DNA of 64,000 bases from RGIG6353 sp964650465 (GCA_964650465.1 CAZYTA010000010.1:8927-72926); one strand, 5' to 3'. Positions 25,983 through 35,121 are shown, numbered from the stretch's first letter. A program made the numbers and translations. Notes: generated by a model from the sequence alone, not told the origin.

Positions 25983-27182
25983 ATGAAGCTTAAAAATATT
26001 TTAAGTGACCTTGGCATCGAAGCCCTTCCCGATTTTGCTGTCGAGATTTTTAATTCAAAGGATTTTGATGCAGAGAGCACAAAATGGATAGACCAAGACT
26101 ATATGCTCTCCACAAGCCGTGAGTATGACTACTTCGGTGAGTATGAGGACAAGGCAATTGAAAAAGCGCTAAAGATAAAGGAAGATGCGGCACTTCTTGC
26201 CATGCTCAATTTAGCGGTTGAATACATAAACCGTGTCAACGGCGATTATGAAAAGGTGTTCGCATTCCCCATGCCGAAAAAAGCAAAGGATACAGATGCA
26301 CTCGATATGTTTTCCGCCGTTATGCTTATGACACAGATTGCACCCTCGGAGGAAAGATACATAAAGCTTGGATTTTCAAAAGTGGAAGCAAGAGACACAG
26401 TAAAGGCATATGGCAGCTGCTTTCAACGTGGTACATTTGTGTTGGGCGTTGTGTGCATGACAGAGCTTTACAGAACCTGGCTTTATATATACGTTGCCGC
26501 CCTTATTGTCAATAAAGACGGTTACAATTTCGAGGTAAGAAAGTTCTCGTATAACGGCATATATCTAAAAAACAAGAACACAGGCGAAATAAAAGCACTT
26601 GTGTACAACGAGAGAGTTCACAGAGACGGAAGCATTCTCGGAAGTGCAGGCTTTGAGGACGAGGAAGGCTCCTTCTACGGAGAGTTCACCGAGACCGAGG
26701 ACAATTTTGTCGGTTGTGTTGCGGACGAAATGGCGATTGTGCATAAAGAAAAATGCACCTTCCCGAAAAGTGAATGGGAGGTAATGCTACGTCCGGGTGA
26801 TGATGTTATTGCCTTTCATATTCCAAAGGGTGCCGATCTCAGCGGAGAAAATCTTGACAGAGTATTCAAAAGCGGAGCAAAGTATATAAAGGAGCGTTAT
26901 CCCGAAAGGTGCATCAAATGTATGACCTGCGGTTCATGGCTTCTCTCCCCCGAGCTCAAAGGGATACTCAAGCTAACCTCCAACATCCTTGCCTTTGGAG
27001 ACAGATTTATCCGTTTTCCCATGAAGGACACGGGAATGGCGGTATTTAACTTTGTATTCATCGGGAAATTTGAATCTTACAACGACCTTCCCGAAAACAC
27101 CTCTCTTGAGAGAGCTTTGAAAAAGCTTTACCTTGACGGCGGCTTTATACATTCCTACCCCGGAGCCTTTGAAATAGAGTAA
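25983..27182 (+). CDS. Acyltransferase-domain protein (GNAT-like, two-domain family)
   Basis: 399 residues from ATG 25983 (GGAG at 7-base spacing). It resembles clostridial proteins annotated as acyltransferase domain-containing, with an N-terminal all-helical domain and a GNAT-like C-terminal domain. The recognisable stretch is FHIPKGADLSGENLDRVF...CGSWLLSPELKGIL...SNILAFGDRF. These proteins often sit beside glycosidases and sugar oxidoreductases, as here between a Gfo/Idh/MocA enzyme and a GH20 gene. Acyl donor and acceptor are unknown. Confidence 0.65.
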   Translation: MKLKNILSDLGIEALPDFAVEIFNSKDFDAESTKWIDQDYMLSTSREYDYFGEYEDKAIEKALKIKEDAALLAMLNLAVEYINRVNGDYEKVFAFPMPKKAKDTDALDMFSAVMLMTQIAPSEERYIKLGFSKVEARDTVKAYGSCFQRGTFVLGVVCMTELYRTWLYIYVAALIVNKDGYNFEVRKFSYNGIYLKNKNTGEIKALVYNERVHRDGSILGSAGFEDEEGSFYGEFTETEDNFVGCVADEMAIVHKEKCTFPKSEWEVMLRPGDDVIAFHIPKGADLSGENLDRVFKSGAKYIKERYPERCIKCMTCGSWLLSPELKGILKLTSNILAFGDRFIRFPMKDTGMAVFNFVFIGKFESYNDLPENTSLERALKKLYLDGGFIHSYPGAFEIE

Positions 27183-27211
27183 TCTTTATTCGCCGTTTTT
27201 GTTAAAACCGC

Positions 27212-27240
27212 TTGCTTTTATAAAAGGTATCTGCTATACT
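27212..27240 (+). promoter_or_regulatory. Promoter of the GH20 gene
   Basis: TTGCTT at 27212-27217, 17-bp spacer, TATACT at 27235-27240 with TGC extended -10; 36 bases before the ATG. Confidence 0.6.
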
Positions 27241-27275
27241 TTACTTGTAAAAGTTTGGGAGAAAAGGAGAAGCTT

Positions 27276-28874
27276 ATGATTACATCTGTAAAAAATATAA
27301 AAGAACGCGGTACGTTTATAACACCGCCGCAAAAAATCACCTGCTCATTTTCGGGAGAATATGCTGAAAGAGGTGCAAGGGTGTTTGTGACTCTCGTTGA
27401 CAGTGCCGAATTTGCCGATAATGGATTTGTTGAGTTTGTATTTGACTCTACCCTTGATGACAAAGCGGAAATATACGCTGTAAAGGTAACAAATGATAAA
27501 ATAACCGTCAGCTTCAAAGATATCAGAGGTGCTGTAAACGGTGCGGCAACGGTTGCACTTCTCCTTCGCAAGAAGGCAATCCCCGAGTGTGAGATATTGG
27601 ACTATCCCTCATCCGAATACCGCTCCTTCATGATAGATATGGCAAGAGGTCTTCCTACCGACGAGGACATCAAAAACGCCATATTCCATATGGTACTTGC
27701 AAAGTACAACAAGCTACATTTACATCTCATTGACTCGAAAGGTCCTTGCTATAAATCAATGGTGCATCCCGAATTCATTTACACCGGCGACAGCGAGCAA
27801 TGTACTCTTGGATATCTTACAAAGCTTGAGGAGTATTGCGACTTCTACGGAATCGAGGTAATTCCCGAAATTGAAATCCCCGCCCACGCAAGAGCTCTTT
27901 GCACAGCGCATCCAGAGTTTAAATGTGCGGTTGACAATGCACAAACCTGGACACTTTGCTCGGGAAACGAAGAGGTATACGCCTTTTTCGGGGCGCTTAT
28001 TGCCGAGATTGCCAATACTTTCCCCAAGAGTAAGTATATTCACATCGGCTCGGACGAGTTTGAGTTTTTAGACCTTAATCCTCCCCGTATATGCCATTGG
28101 GATGACTGTCCCACCTGCAAGGCTCTGCGTGAGCGAGAGGGACTTGCCGACCGTCAGGCGCAGTTCTACTATATGATAGAGCGCATACACGAATATGTGA
28201 AGGAGAACGGCAAAAAAATGATAATGTGGAACGACCAGATAGATGTCTCGAAGGATGTTCCGCTCAGCCGTGATATCGTTATACAGTTCTGGCGTATAGC
28301 GGGCAAGGGCAGAGGACCTGTTGATGGCTGTACCTTTAACGGCTTTCTCAAAAAAGGCTTCAAGGTGATAAACTCCTGGTATACTTTTACATATGTTGAC
28401 CTTGTATATTCTGATAAAGAAAGCGGCATGTCTATTCCCGCAAGCCTCAGAACCTGGACTCCTCTCAATACTCCGAGGCAAAATCCCGATTACGCTGCTC
28501 AGGTGCTCGGAGGAGAAGCGTGTGCATGGGAATTTGGAAATTATTCCTCATATCCGTATTATGCGTATACTGCAGTACCCTCCATTGCTGTTTTAGGTGA
28601 TAAATTCTGGAGCTACGGTGATAGGAATTACAGTGACAGCGAATACAGAGCGGCTTTGTCCGAATTCATATTCGGCTCGGATGAATATACCGATGTGTTT
28701 GATTGCACAGGCTCGGTAATTCCTCCCAGAAGCATCTACTACTACACAAGCAACAAGAAGCTGACACGAGAGGAAGCGGAGAAATGCCTGGAGCATCTCA
28801 AATCCAACACCTACCGTGATGTCTCCCGCAGATATACACAGCTGTTTGAGAATATACTTTCTAAGATGGATTGA
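27276..28874 (+). CDS. Glycoside hydrolase family 20 (beta-N-acetylhexosaminidase)
   Basis: 532 residues from ATG 27276 (AGGAG 6 bases upstream). An N-terminal GH20b-like domain (1-100) is followed by the catalytic barrel: MIDMARGLPTDEDIKNAI, NKLHLHLID, GIEVIPEIEIPAHARAL and the catalytic Asp-Glu pair in HIGSDEFEF. Family chemistry is substrate-assisted removal of terminal GlcNAc or GalNAc. There is no signal peptide, so it probably works on imported chitobiose-, mucin- or glycan-derived oligosaccharides. A strong terminator follows. Confidence 0.9.
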   Translation: MITSVKNIKERGTFITPPQKITCSFSGEYAERGARVFVTLVDSAEFADNGFVEFVFDSTLDDKAEIYAVKVTNDKITVSFKDIRGAVNGAATVALLLRKKAIPECEILDYPSSEYRSFMIDMARGLPTDEDIKNAIFHMVLAKYNKLHLHLIDSKGPCYKSMVHPEFIYTGDSEQCTLGYLTKLEEYCDFYGIEVIPEIEIPAHARALCTAHPEFKCAVDNAQTWTLCSGNEEVYAFFGALIAEIANTFPKSKYIHIGSDEFEFLDLNPPRICHWDDCPTCKALREREGLADRQAQFYYMIERIHEYVKENGKKMIMWNDQIDVSKDVPLSRDIVIQFWRIAGKGRGPVDGCTFNGFLKKGFKVINSWYTFTYVDLVYSDKESGMSIPASLRTWTPLNTPRQNPDYAAQVLGGEACAWEFGNYSSYPYYAYTAVPSIAVLGDKFWSYGDRNYSDSEYRAALSEFIFGSDEYTDVFDCTGSVIPPRSIYYYTSNKKLTREEAEKCLEHLKSNTYRDVSRRYTQLFENILSKMD

Positions 28875-28877
28875 CAT

Positions 28878-28906
28878 AAAGCCCGAGGCGATTTGCCTCG
28901 GGCTTT
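28878..28906 (+). terminator. Intrinsic terminator after GH20
   Basis: AAAGCCCGAGGC (28878-28889) pairs with GCCTCGGGCTTT (28895-28906) across a 5-base loop. Symmetrical A/T flanks let it work on either strand. Confidence 0.88.
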
Positions 28907-28914
28907 AAAAGCTC

Positions 28915-28943
28915 TTGCATTTATAAGATTTTTGTGGTAAAAT
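28915..28943 (+). promoter_or_regulatory. Promoter upstream of repeat copy B and the alkD-ktr operon
   Basis: TTGCAT at 28915-28920, 17-bp spacer, TAAAAT at 28938-28943 with TGG extended -10. The predicted transcript start (about 28950) coincides with the head hairpin of repeat copy B, making the repeat the 5' leader. Confidence 0.6.
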
Positions 28944-28951
28944 CAAGAAAA

Positions 28952-29060
28952 GCGGCGAGCCGCTGCCGGCAGTCCCGCCTGTCGTTGCCATGCAAGATTC
29001 CAACAAAGCAAAACGGCGAGGCTGATTTAATGTAATTTCTTAGGAGATAGAATTAAAAAA
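28952..29060 (+). repeat. Dispersed structured repeat, copy B (in a 5' leader)
   Basis: Head hairpin GCGGC-GA-GCCGC (28952-28963). The long-stem left side CCCGCC (28974-28979) pairs with GGCGAG (29015-29020), with one mismatch. The tail is TGATTTAATGTAATTTCTTAGGAGATAG. Unlike the other copies it is separated from the upstream gene by a terminator and a promoter, and leads into the AlkD-like gene. Confidence 0.7.
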
Positions 29061-29071
29061 GGTGTACGGAG

Positions 29072-29761
29072 GTGCTCACAACGGAAAACATAAGAGAGAC
29101 ACTAATGTCTTTGCAGGACTTGAACTACCGTGATTTTCAGGCATCCCTTATGCCAACTATTGACCCGGATACAGTTATAGGAGTTAGAACGCCTCTTCTG
29201 AGAGATCTTGCAAAAGAGCTTTTGAAAACGGACACAAGCGTATTTTTGTCAGACCTTCCTCACAAATATTACGAGGAAAACAATCTCCATGCTTTTATTC
29301 TGTGTGAAATAAAGGATTTTGAGCTTTGTATTACAGCTGTTGAAAAATTTTTGCCATATGTTGACAATTGGGCTACCTGTGACAGCATGCGCCCCAAATG
29401 CTTCAGAAAAAATGCAAAAAAGCTGTTGCCTTTTATTGACAGGTGTCTTTCCTCAAATCATACTTATACCGTCCGTTACGGAATAGGGATGCTGATGTCA
29501 TATTTCCTTGATGCGGAATTTGATACAGCTTACCTTGACAGAGTTTCGAAAATCCAAAGCGAAGAATATTATATAAACATGATGTCGGCTTGGTTCTTTG
29601 CCACCGCTCTGGCAAAGCAATGGGAAGGTACCTTTCCGTATATTGCGGAATACAGGCTTCCTTTTTGGGTACACAATAAGTCAATACAGAAGGCTGTAGA
29701 AAGCTACCGTATTACCGATGAACAAAAAAACTGTTTGAAGACCTTTAAGAGAAAGAATTGA
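29072..29761 (+). CDS. DNA alkylation repair protein (AlkD-like HEAT-repeat glycosylase)
   Basis: 229 residues, the family length. It shows the AlkD-type opening (DFQASLMPTIDPDTVIGVRTPLLRDLAKEL) and the later WATCDSMRPKCF and YTVRYGIGMLMSYFLD segments of a HEAT-like solenoid. Relatives excise alkylated purines without flipping the base. The start is taken as GTG 29072 because it gives the full family N-terminus; AAGG lies 9 bases upstream, while GGAGG overlaps the GTG itself. ATG 29105 is an alternative that would cut conserved residues. ktrB starts 1 base after the stop. Confidence 0.82.
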   Translation: MLTTENIRETLMSLQDLNYRDFQASLMPTIDPDTVIGVRTPLLRDLAKELLKTDTSVFLSDLPHKYYEENNLHAFILCEIKDFELCITAVEKFLPYVDNWATCDSMRPKCFRKNAKKLLPFIDRCLSSNHTYTVRYGIGMLMSYFLDAEFDTAYLDRVSKIQSEEYYINMMSAWFFATALAKQWEGTFPYIAEYRLPFWVHNKSIQKAVESYRITDEQKNCLKTFKRKN

Positions 29762-29762
29762 T

Positions 29763-31115
29763 ATGAAACGATTTAAACTTTCCACAACACACATAATAAT
29801 GTTGAGCTTTGCCCTTGTAATACTTGTGGGTACTCTTTTGCTTATGCTCCCCATAAGTTCATCCGACGGCAAGGCAACTCCCTTCGTGGATGCGCTTTTT
29901 ACGGCGACTACCTCCACCTGCGTTACAGGACTGGTTGTAGCGCCTACAGTATCTGCCTGGAGTACCTTCGGACATGTAGTTATGCTGTTGCTTATACAGA
30001 TTGGCGGACTGGGACTTATAACTGTTGTTTCGGGAATCGCTCTGTTTATCCACAAAAAAATAGGCTTGTCTGACAGAATATTGCTACAGGATGCATTTAA
30101 TCTGTCTGACCTGTCGGGATTGCTGACCTTTGTGAAAAAGGTTATTATCGGAACCTTTGCCGTAGAGCTTGTGGGCGCCTTGCTTTATATGACGGTATTT
30201 GTTCCTGAATTTGGTCTGAGAGGAATATGGATATCGGTGTTCAATTCTATTTCTGCTTTTTGTAACGCAGGAATAGATATTTTTGCAGAAAACAGCCTTT
30301 GCGGTTATAACACAAACATTTTGATTAATGCAGTTACATCACTTCTCATTATTCTGGGTGGACTTGGTTACATTGTTTGGTGGGATATTATGCGTGTTGC
30401 AAAAAACTTAAGAATTCAGGGACTGAGAGCTTTTCGTTCACTGACGCTTCATTCCAAAATAGCTCTTTCTACAACTTTTTTGCTTATATTCGCGGGCGGA
30501 ATACTTATTTTAGCCTTTGAATACAACAATCCGGATACAATAGGCAATATGACTTTGTTTGAAAAGATAACAGTTTCTCTCTTTCAGTCGGTGACCACGA
30601 GGACTGCGGGCTTTGCTTCTGTACCGCAGGAAAACCTTACAGACCCCTCATCTATAGTCTCCCTCCTTCTAATGTTTATCGGAGGTTCACCTGTAGGAAC
30701 GGCAGGCGGAATCAAAACAGTAACTCTTGCTGTACTCGCTTCAACGGTTATTTCGGCTGTTACAAACAAAAATACAGTTTCGCTCTTTGGCAGGGACATA
30801 TCAAAAGAGGCTTGCGCAAAAGCCACATCGGTTGCCTGTATGTCCTTTGGAATACTCTTTATTTCCACGCTTTTGCTTTCCTTTACGTCGGGAGCGGATT
30901 TTCTGGATGTTATATATGAGACGGCGAGTGCAACTGCCACAGTGGGACTCTCGAGAAATCTTACTCCTTCACTGAATGATATAAGCAAAATTATTGTAAC
31001 AGTAACGATGTATCTTGGCAGAGTGGGACCCATATCTCTTGCGGTTGCATTTGGCTTCAAAAAGAAAAATACAAATCTTATTAAAAATCCCACAGAAGAA
31101 ATAAGTGTGGGGTAG
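29763..31115 (+). CDS. ktrB: Potassium uptake channel subunit KtrB/TrkH
   Basis: 450 residues with about eight to ten hydrophobic segments arranged as repeated membrane-pore-membrane units. Filter-like loops are visible (TSTCVTGLVV, FCNAGIDIF, TTRTAGFAS, ATATVGLSRNLTP), each with the central Gly of Trk/Ktr/HKT filters. It forms the membrane channel for K+ (Na+-coupled in KtrAB). The next gene encodes the cytoplasmic gating ring. KtrB is preferred over TrkH by length and pairing with a single-RCK partner. Confidence 0.9.
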   Translation: MKRFKLSTTHIIMLSFALVILVGTLLLMLPISSSDGKATPFVDALFTATTSTCVTGLVVAPTVSAWSTFGHVVMLLLIQIGGLGLITVVSGIALFIHKKIGLSDRILLQDAFNLSDLSGLLTFVKKVIIGTFAVELVGALLYMTVFVPEFGLRGIWISVFNSISAFCNAGIDIFAENSLCGYNTNILINAVTSLLIILGGLGYIVWWDIMRVAKNLRIQGLRAFRSLTLHSKIALSTTFLLIFAGGILILAFEYNNPDTIGNMTLFEKITVSLFQSVTTRTAGFASVPQENLTDPSSIVSLLLMFIGGSPVGTAGGIKTVTLAVLASTVISAVTNKNTVSLFGRDISKEACAKATSVACMSFGILFISTLLLSFTSGADFLDVIYETASATATVGLSRNLTPSLNDISKIIVTVTMYLGRVGPISLAVAFGFKKKNTNLIKNPTEEISVG

Positions 31116-31127
31116 AAAGGACAGTAT

Positions 31128-31781
31128 ATGAGTATAAATAAATCTTATGCGGTATTCGGACTTGGAAGATACGGTACTGCCGTTGCAAAAGAGCTTGTCA
31201 AAAGCGGTGTAGATGTATTGGCAGTTGACCGTAACGAGGATACAGTCAATGCAGCTGCAATTGACATTCCTGTTTGCAAATGTGCCGACGTTACCGACCC
31301 CGAGGTAATCAAGAGACTTGATGTGGGAAATATCGATGTGGTTATTATAGCAATGGCAGAAAATTTTGAAGCAGGCGTAATGGCTACAATGCTTTGCAAG
31401 GAGGCAGGTGTCGGTACAGTTATTGTGAAATGCGGTGACGAGATGCATTCGAGAATATTGAAGCGTGTCGGTGCCGACCAAATAATTTTCCCCGAAAACG
31501 AATCAGGTGTAAGGTTGGCAAAAAATCTGCTTACTTCAGGCTTTGTGGACATGATAGAGCTGTCAAAAAATGTGTCAATGGTAGAGCTTGCCATTAAGAA
31601 GGAATGGGTGGGTAAGTCACTCATAGAGCTTAACCTGAGAAAAAAATACTCTCTTAACGTTGTAGCTCTTTGCTGTAACGGTCAGGTAAAGGTAAACATA
31701 GACCCGACACAGCCGCTGGAGGATAACATCAAGCTGATAGTTATAGCCGATACAGCCAAGCTTTCAAAGCTTAAGGATTAA
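31128..31781 (+). CDS. ktrA: Potassium uptake regulatory subunit KtrA (RCK domains)
   Basis: 217 residues: an RCK_N Rossmann domain (1 to about 135) with nucleotide motif FGLGRYGTAVAKEL and acidic VDRNED, then an RCK_C/TrkA_C domain (about 140-217). Octameric KtrA rings bind ATP or ADP and gate KtrB. AAAGGA precedes the ATG, 12 bases after ktrB. Confidence 0.93.
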   Translation: MSINKSYAVFGLGRYGTAVAKELVKSGVDVLAVDRNEDTVNAAAIDIPVCKCADVTDPEVIKRLDVGNIDVVIIAMAENFEAGVMATMLCKEAGVGTVIVKCGDEMHSRILKRVGADQIIFPENESGVRLAKNLLTSGFVDMIELSKNVSMVELAIKKEWVGKSLIELNLRKKYSLNVVALCCNGQVKVNIDPTQPLEDNIKLIVIADTAKLSKLKD

Positions 31782-31791
31782 CGGTGGCGGT

Positions 31792-32193
31792 ATGGAAAAA
31801 GCAACTCTATTTCAGATAATAAAATTCACCTTGTTTTCTATATCGGCAGGAGTAATACAGATAGGCTCTTTTACGCTCCTGAATGAGATAGCCAAGCTCT
31901 CTTATTGGCCTGCATATCTTATATCATTGGTGCTTTCGGTGTTGTGGAATTTTACCGTAAACCGCCGTTTTACCTTTAAATCAGCCGCTAATATCCCGAT
32001 TGCAATGGCTAAGGTTTTCGGCTTTTATATTGTATTTACTCCTTTGTCCACATACCTTGGTTACCTTGCTGAAGGCTCAGGCATCAATGAATACATAGTG
32101 CTTATTGCGACTATGCTTTCAAATTTTGTTCTTGAGTTCCTTTTTTGCAAATTCTTTGTTTACAGGAATCAGGAAAATACACTCAATAAATAA
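31792..32193 (+). CDS. GtrA-family small membrane protein
   Basis: 133 residues with four predicted membrane helices and the family pattern IKFTLFSISAGVIQIGSFTLLNE...WNFTVNRRFTF near the second helix. GtrA-like proteins are thought to help move lipid-linked sugars across the membrane for cell-surface glycosylation. The ribosome site is weak (GGTGGCGGT). It follows ktrA by 10 bases, so it is probably in the same operon. Confidence 0.82.
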   Translation: MEKATLFQIIKFTLFSISAGVIQIGSFTLLNEIAKLSYWPAYLISLVLSVLWNFTVNRRFTFKSAANIPIAMAKVFGFYIVFTPLSTYLGYLAEGSGINEYIVLIATMLSNFVLEFLFCKFFVYRNQENTLNK

Positions 32194-32203
32194 AGGAGAT
32201 ATG

Positions 32204-32734
32204 ATGAATTTCAGCGAAATTGCACAATCACGTCAATCCTGCAGAAGCTACAACAGCGAAAAGGATGTTGAAAAAGAAAAAATAGATGCAATACTCTCCT
32301 CGGCACGTCTTGCGCCGTCTGCCTGCAACAGCCAGCCTTATTTTATCACTGTATGCCTCGGTGATAAGGCAAAGGGGACAGCCAAGGCGACTCAGGGCAT
32401 GGGAATGAATAAATTTGCAAGCGATGCCCCTGTTATGCTGGTAATATCAGAGGAGGCATACAGCCGTACTGCAGCCCTTGGTGCAAAGGTCAAGAAAAAT
32501 GATTACCGTTCTATTGATATCGGAATACTTTCTGCCTACATCACGGCGGAAGCAACTGCACAGGGGCTTTCTACCTGTATACTTGGCTGGTTTGATGATA
32601 TGAAGATCAGAGAAATATGCTCACTTGATTCTCCCGTTCGTCTTGTTATTGCTCTCGGATATGCCAAGGAGGATGACAAGCTTCGCACAAAGAAGCGCAA
32701 GGATATGTCAGAGCTTGTGAAATATGAAATATAA
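32204..32734 (+). CDS. Nitroreductase-family FMN oxidoreductase
   Basis: 176 residues from ATG 32204 (AAAGGAG at good spacing; longer frames run into gtrA). Family motifs: RQSCRSYNSEKDVEKEKI, ARLAPSACNSQPYFI (FMN phosphate contact), DIGILSAYITAEATAQGLSTCILGWFD. It reduces nitro-, quinone- or flavin-type substrates with NAD(P)H. It overlaps sfsA by 11 bases. Confidence 0.88.
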   Translation: MNFSEIAQSRQSCRSYNSEKDVEKEKIDAILSSARLAPSACNSQPYFITVCLGDKAKGTAKATQGMGMNKFASDAPVMLVISEEAYSRTAALGAKVKKNDYRSIDIGILSAYITAEATAQGLSTCILGWFDDMKIREICSLDSPVRLVIALGYAKEDDKLRTKKRKDMSELVKYEI

Positions 32735-33404
32735 AAATACAGTTAAAGGCATCTTTATTTCACGCCCCAACCGTTTTATTGCCCATGTGGAGATTGACGG
32801 AACCGAGCATATATGCCATGTAAAAAATACGGGCAGATGCCGCGAGTTGCTTATAAAAGGTGCTGATGTCATTCTTGAAAAATCCGACAATCCAAACAGA
32901 AGGACAGAGTATGACCTTATAGCGGTATATAAGGGTGACGAGTTGATAAATATGGACAGTCAGGCACCTAACAAAGTAATGGGCGAGTGGATAGAAAAGA
33001 GCGGATTTTTTGGAAATCCCACTTTGATTAAGCCCGAATGCACATACAAAAAATCAAGGTTTGATTTTTACATAGAAACCGAAAGCAGAAAAATATTTGC
33101 AGAGGTCAAGGGAGTTACTCTTGAGGAAAACGGAGTTGTAATGTTTCCCGATGCTCCGACCGAGAGGGGAGTCAAGCACCTTTCCGAGCTTGCTGATGCT
33201 GTTGAAAACGGCTATGAGGCGTATGTGTTTTTTGTGGTGCAGATGAATGACTGCAAGTATTTTACTCCAAACCGTAAGACCCATCCCGAATTTGCCGACA
33301 CTTTGAAAGCAGTTGGCGAAAAGGGCGTTAATATAATCGCATCGGTGTGTCAGGTGTCGGAGTCTTCTCTGTCAATTGACAGATTTGCAGAGGTAAGATT
33401 ATGA
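32724..33404 (+). CDS. sfsA: DNA/RNA nuclease SfsA
   Basis: 226 residues, full length. The N-terminal OB-like part (RPNRFIAHVEIDGTEHICHVKNTGRCRELL) is followed by the nuclease-like domain with KSRFDFYIE, FAEVKGVTL (PD-(D/E)xK-type core), FPDAPTERGVKHL and the C-terminal FTPNRKTHPEF. First described as a sugar-fermentation stimulation protein; later work on homologues supports nuclease activity. ATGA overlap with the next gene. Confidence 0.93.
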   Translation: MKYKNTVKGIFISRPNRFIAHVEIDGTEHICHVKNTGRCRELLIKGADVILEKSDNPNRRTEYDLIAVYKGDELINMDSQAPNKVMGEWIEKSGFFGNPTLIKPECTYKKSRFDFYIETESRKIFAEVKGVTLEENGVVMFPDAPTERGVKHLSELADAVENGYEAYVFFVVQMNDCKYFTPNRKTHPEFADTLKAVGEKGVNIIASVCQVSESSLSIDRFAEVRL

Positions 33405-34183
33405 CAAATAAAGAAATATGGGAAATAGCGCTCAGACAGTCAGCTTATGACTGTAATTGCAAGCCTGAGGATTTTTTGGCTGACAGGCATACTGTTACAC
33501 TGTCTGAAAAAAACGAAAGAGCTCGTAAATATTTACCTTTACCCTTTGAATGCGATATGGTTTCATACGGAAATTGTATTGTTGCTCAGACGAGCCAAAG
33601 ACTTGCAGATGCTGTGGGTGGATACATAAACAAATACATTGCGGCACATTGCTTTGAGACACCGAATATTCATGTGCTGGATGATATTCTCCGACCTTAC
33701 GGCTTAAAGGTTTGCTTTATGGCGGAGTATTTTCTGCCCGATGTTGATGTACTTGTACCACTCGAATGCGGATATGAGACAAAGGTTCTTTATCAAGAGG
33801 ATTTTGCGGAATTATATTTGCCCCAATGGAGTAATGCTCTTTGCGAGAAAAGACGTGAGCTGGATGTCATCGGTGTTGGGGCATATGATAACGGCAAGCT
33901 TGTGGGACTTGCGGGCTGCAGTGCAGATTGCAGTGAAATGTATCAGATTGGCATTGATGTTTTGCCGGAATACAGAAGAAAAGGAATTGCTTCATCATTG
34001 ACAAGTAAATTGGCGTTAGAGATACTCAAGCTCGAAAAAGTTCCCTTTTACTGCACAGCATGGTGTAATTTGAAATCGGCACGAAATGCTATAAAGTGCG
34101 GTTTCCGTCCTGCATGGGTGGAGCTTACCGCAAGAGATATAGAATTTGTAAACCAATTTAACGAACAATTAAAAATCAGATAA
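33401..34183 (+). CDS. GNAT-family N-acetyltransferase
   Basis: 260 residues. The C-terminal GNAT fold shows YQIGIDVLPEYRRKGIASSLTSKL, the acetyl-CoA pyrophosphate loop (RRKGIA), followed by ARNAIKCGFRPAWVEL. The N-terminal 120 residues are a variable domain without a clear match. Acceptor unknown. The start overlaps the sfsA stop (ATGA). Confidence 0.82.
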   Translation: MTNKEIWEIALRQSAYDCNCKPEDFLADRHTVTLSEKNERARKYLPLPFECDMVSYGNCIVAQTSQRLADAVGGYINKYIAAHCFETPNIHVLDDILRPYGLKVCFMAEYFLPDVDVLVPLECGYETKVLYQEDFAELYLPQWSNALCEKRRELDVIGVGAYDNGKLVGLAGCSADCSEMYQIGIDVLPEYRRKGIASSLTSKLALEILKLEKVPFYCTAWCNLKSARNAIKCGFRPAWVELTARDIEFVNQFNEQLKIR

Positions 34184-34193
34184 GGAGGAAAAT

Positions 34194-35120
34194 ATGTTTG
34201 ATTTTTTGTTTACTAAAAAATTTAAGATAGGTGTATCCGTGGCATTGGTTGCGGTACTTGTGCTTATCGCAGTGTTCAACGGTATGTTTACCGTCAACGA
34301 GCAAGAAAAGGCTGTAGTACTGACCTTTGGTAAGCCTACCTATGTTAAGGATTCGGGTCTTGGTTTCAAGATACCCTTCATCCAAAGTGTACAGAAGGTG
34401 AATACAACTATTCAGGGCTTTGCTATAGGCTATGATGAGTATTCAAGTAATTTTACCGAGGATGCAACGATGATAACGAGCGATTACAATTTCGTCAATG
34501 TTGATTTCTTCGTTGAATGGAGCGTAACCGACCCTGTAAAGGCATTGTACAACTCTCAGAATCCGCAGGGAATACTTTCCAACATTGTACAAAGTGCCGC
34601 CAGAAGTGTTATAGGTGTGACACAGGTAGACCATGTTCTTACCACAGGTAAGGGCGAGATACAGTCACAGATAAAGGTTAATGTTGCCGATGCTCTTGAC
34701 AAGCTGGATATAGGAGTGCAGGTACATAACATTACGATTCAAGATGCTGAGCCGCCCACGGTTGAGATTATGACAGCCTTTGATGCGGTTGAAGATGCAA
34801 GGCAGAAAATGGATACTTTCACAAATGATGCCAACAAATACAAAAATGAGCAGATACCTGCCGCACGAGCCGAGGCTGACAAGGTACTCAGAAGCGCCGA
34901 GGCGGATAAGGAATCGCGTATCAATGAAGCAAAGGGCGAGGTAGCCAGATTTAACGAAATGTTTTCGGAATACGAAAAGAATAAGGCTGTGACACAAAAA
35001 CGCCTTTTCTTTGAGGCTATGGAGGAAATATTGCCTTCTATGGAGGTAATTATTGAAAATGCCGATGGCAGTACCGAAAAAGTATATCCGGTAAAATCAT
35101 TTACTGAAGGAGGAAAGTAA
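34194..35120 (+). CDS. HflK-like SPFH/band 7 membrane protein
   Basis: 308 residues. One N-terminal membrane helix (about 10-30) is followed by an SPFH domain (VNEQEKAVVLTFGKP...GLGFKIPFIQSVQKV) and a long charged coiled coil rich in Ala/Glu (ARAEADKVLRSAEADKESRINEAKGE). HflK and HflC form a cage around the FtsH protease and tune membrane protein turnover. AAGGAGG precedes the ATG. The HflC-like partner follows after 1 base. Confidence 0.88.
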   Translation: MFDFLFTKKFKIGVSVALVAVLVLIAVFNGMFTVNEQEKAVVLTFGKPTYVKDSGLGFKIPFIQSVQKVNTTIQGFAIGYDEYSSNFTEDATMITSDYNFVNVDFFVEWSVTDPVKALYNSQNPQGILSNIVQSAARSVIGVTQVDHVLTTGKGEIQSQIKVNVADALDKLDIGVQVHNITIQDAEPPTVEIMTAFDAVEDARQKMDTFTNDANKYKNEQIPAARAEADKVLRSAEADKESRINEAKGEVARFNEMFSEYEKNKAVTQKRLFFEAMEEILPSMEVIIENADGSTEKVYPVKSFTEGGK

Positions 35121-35121
35121 G

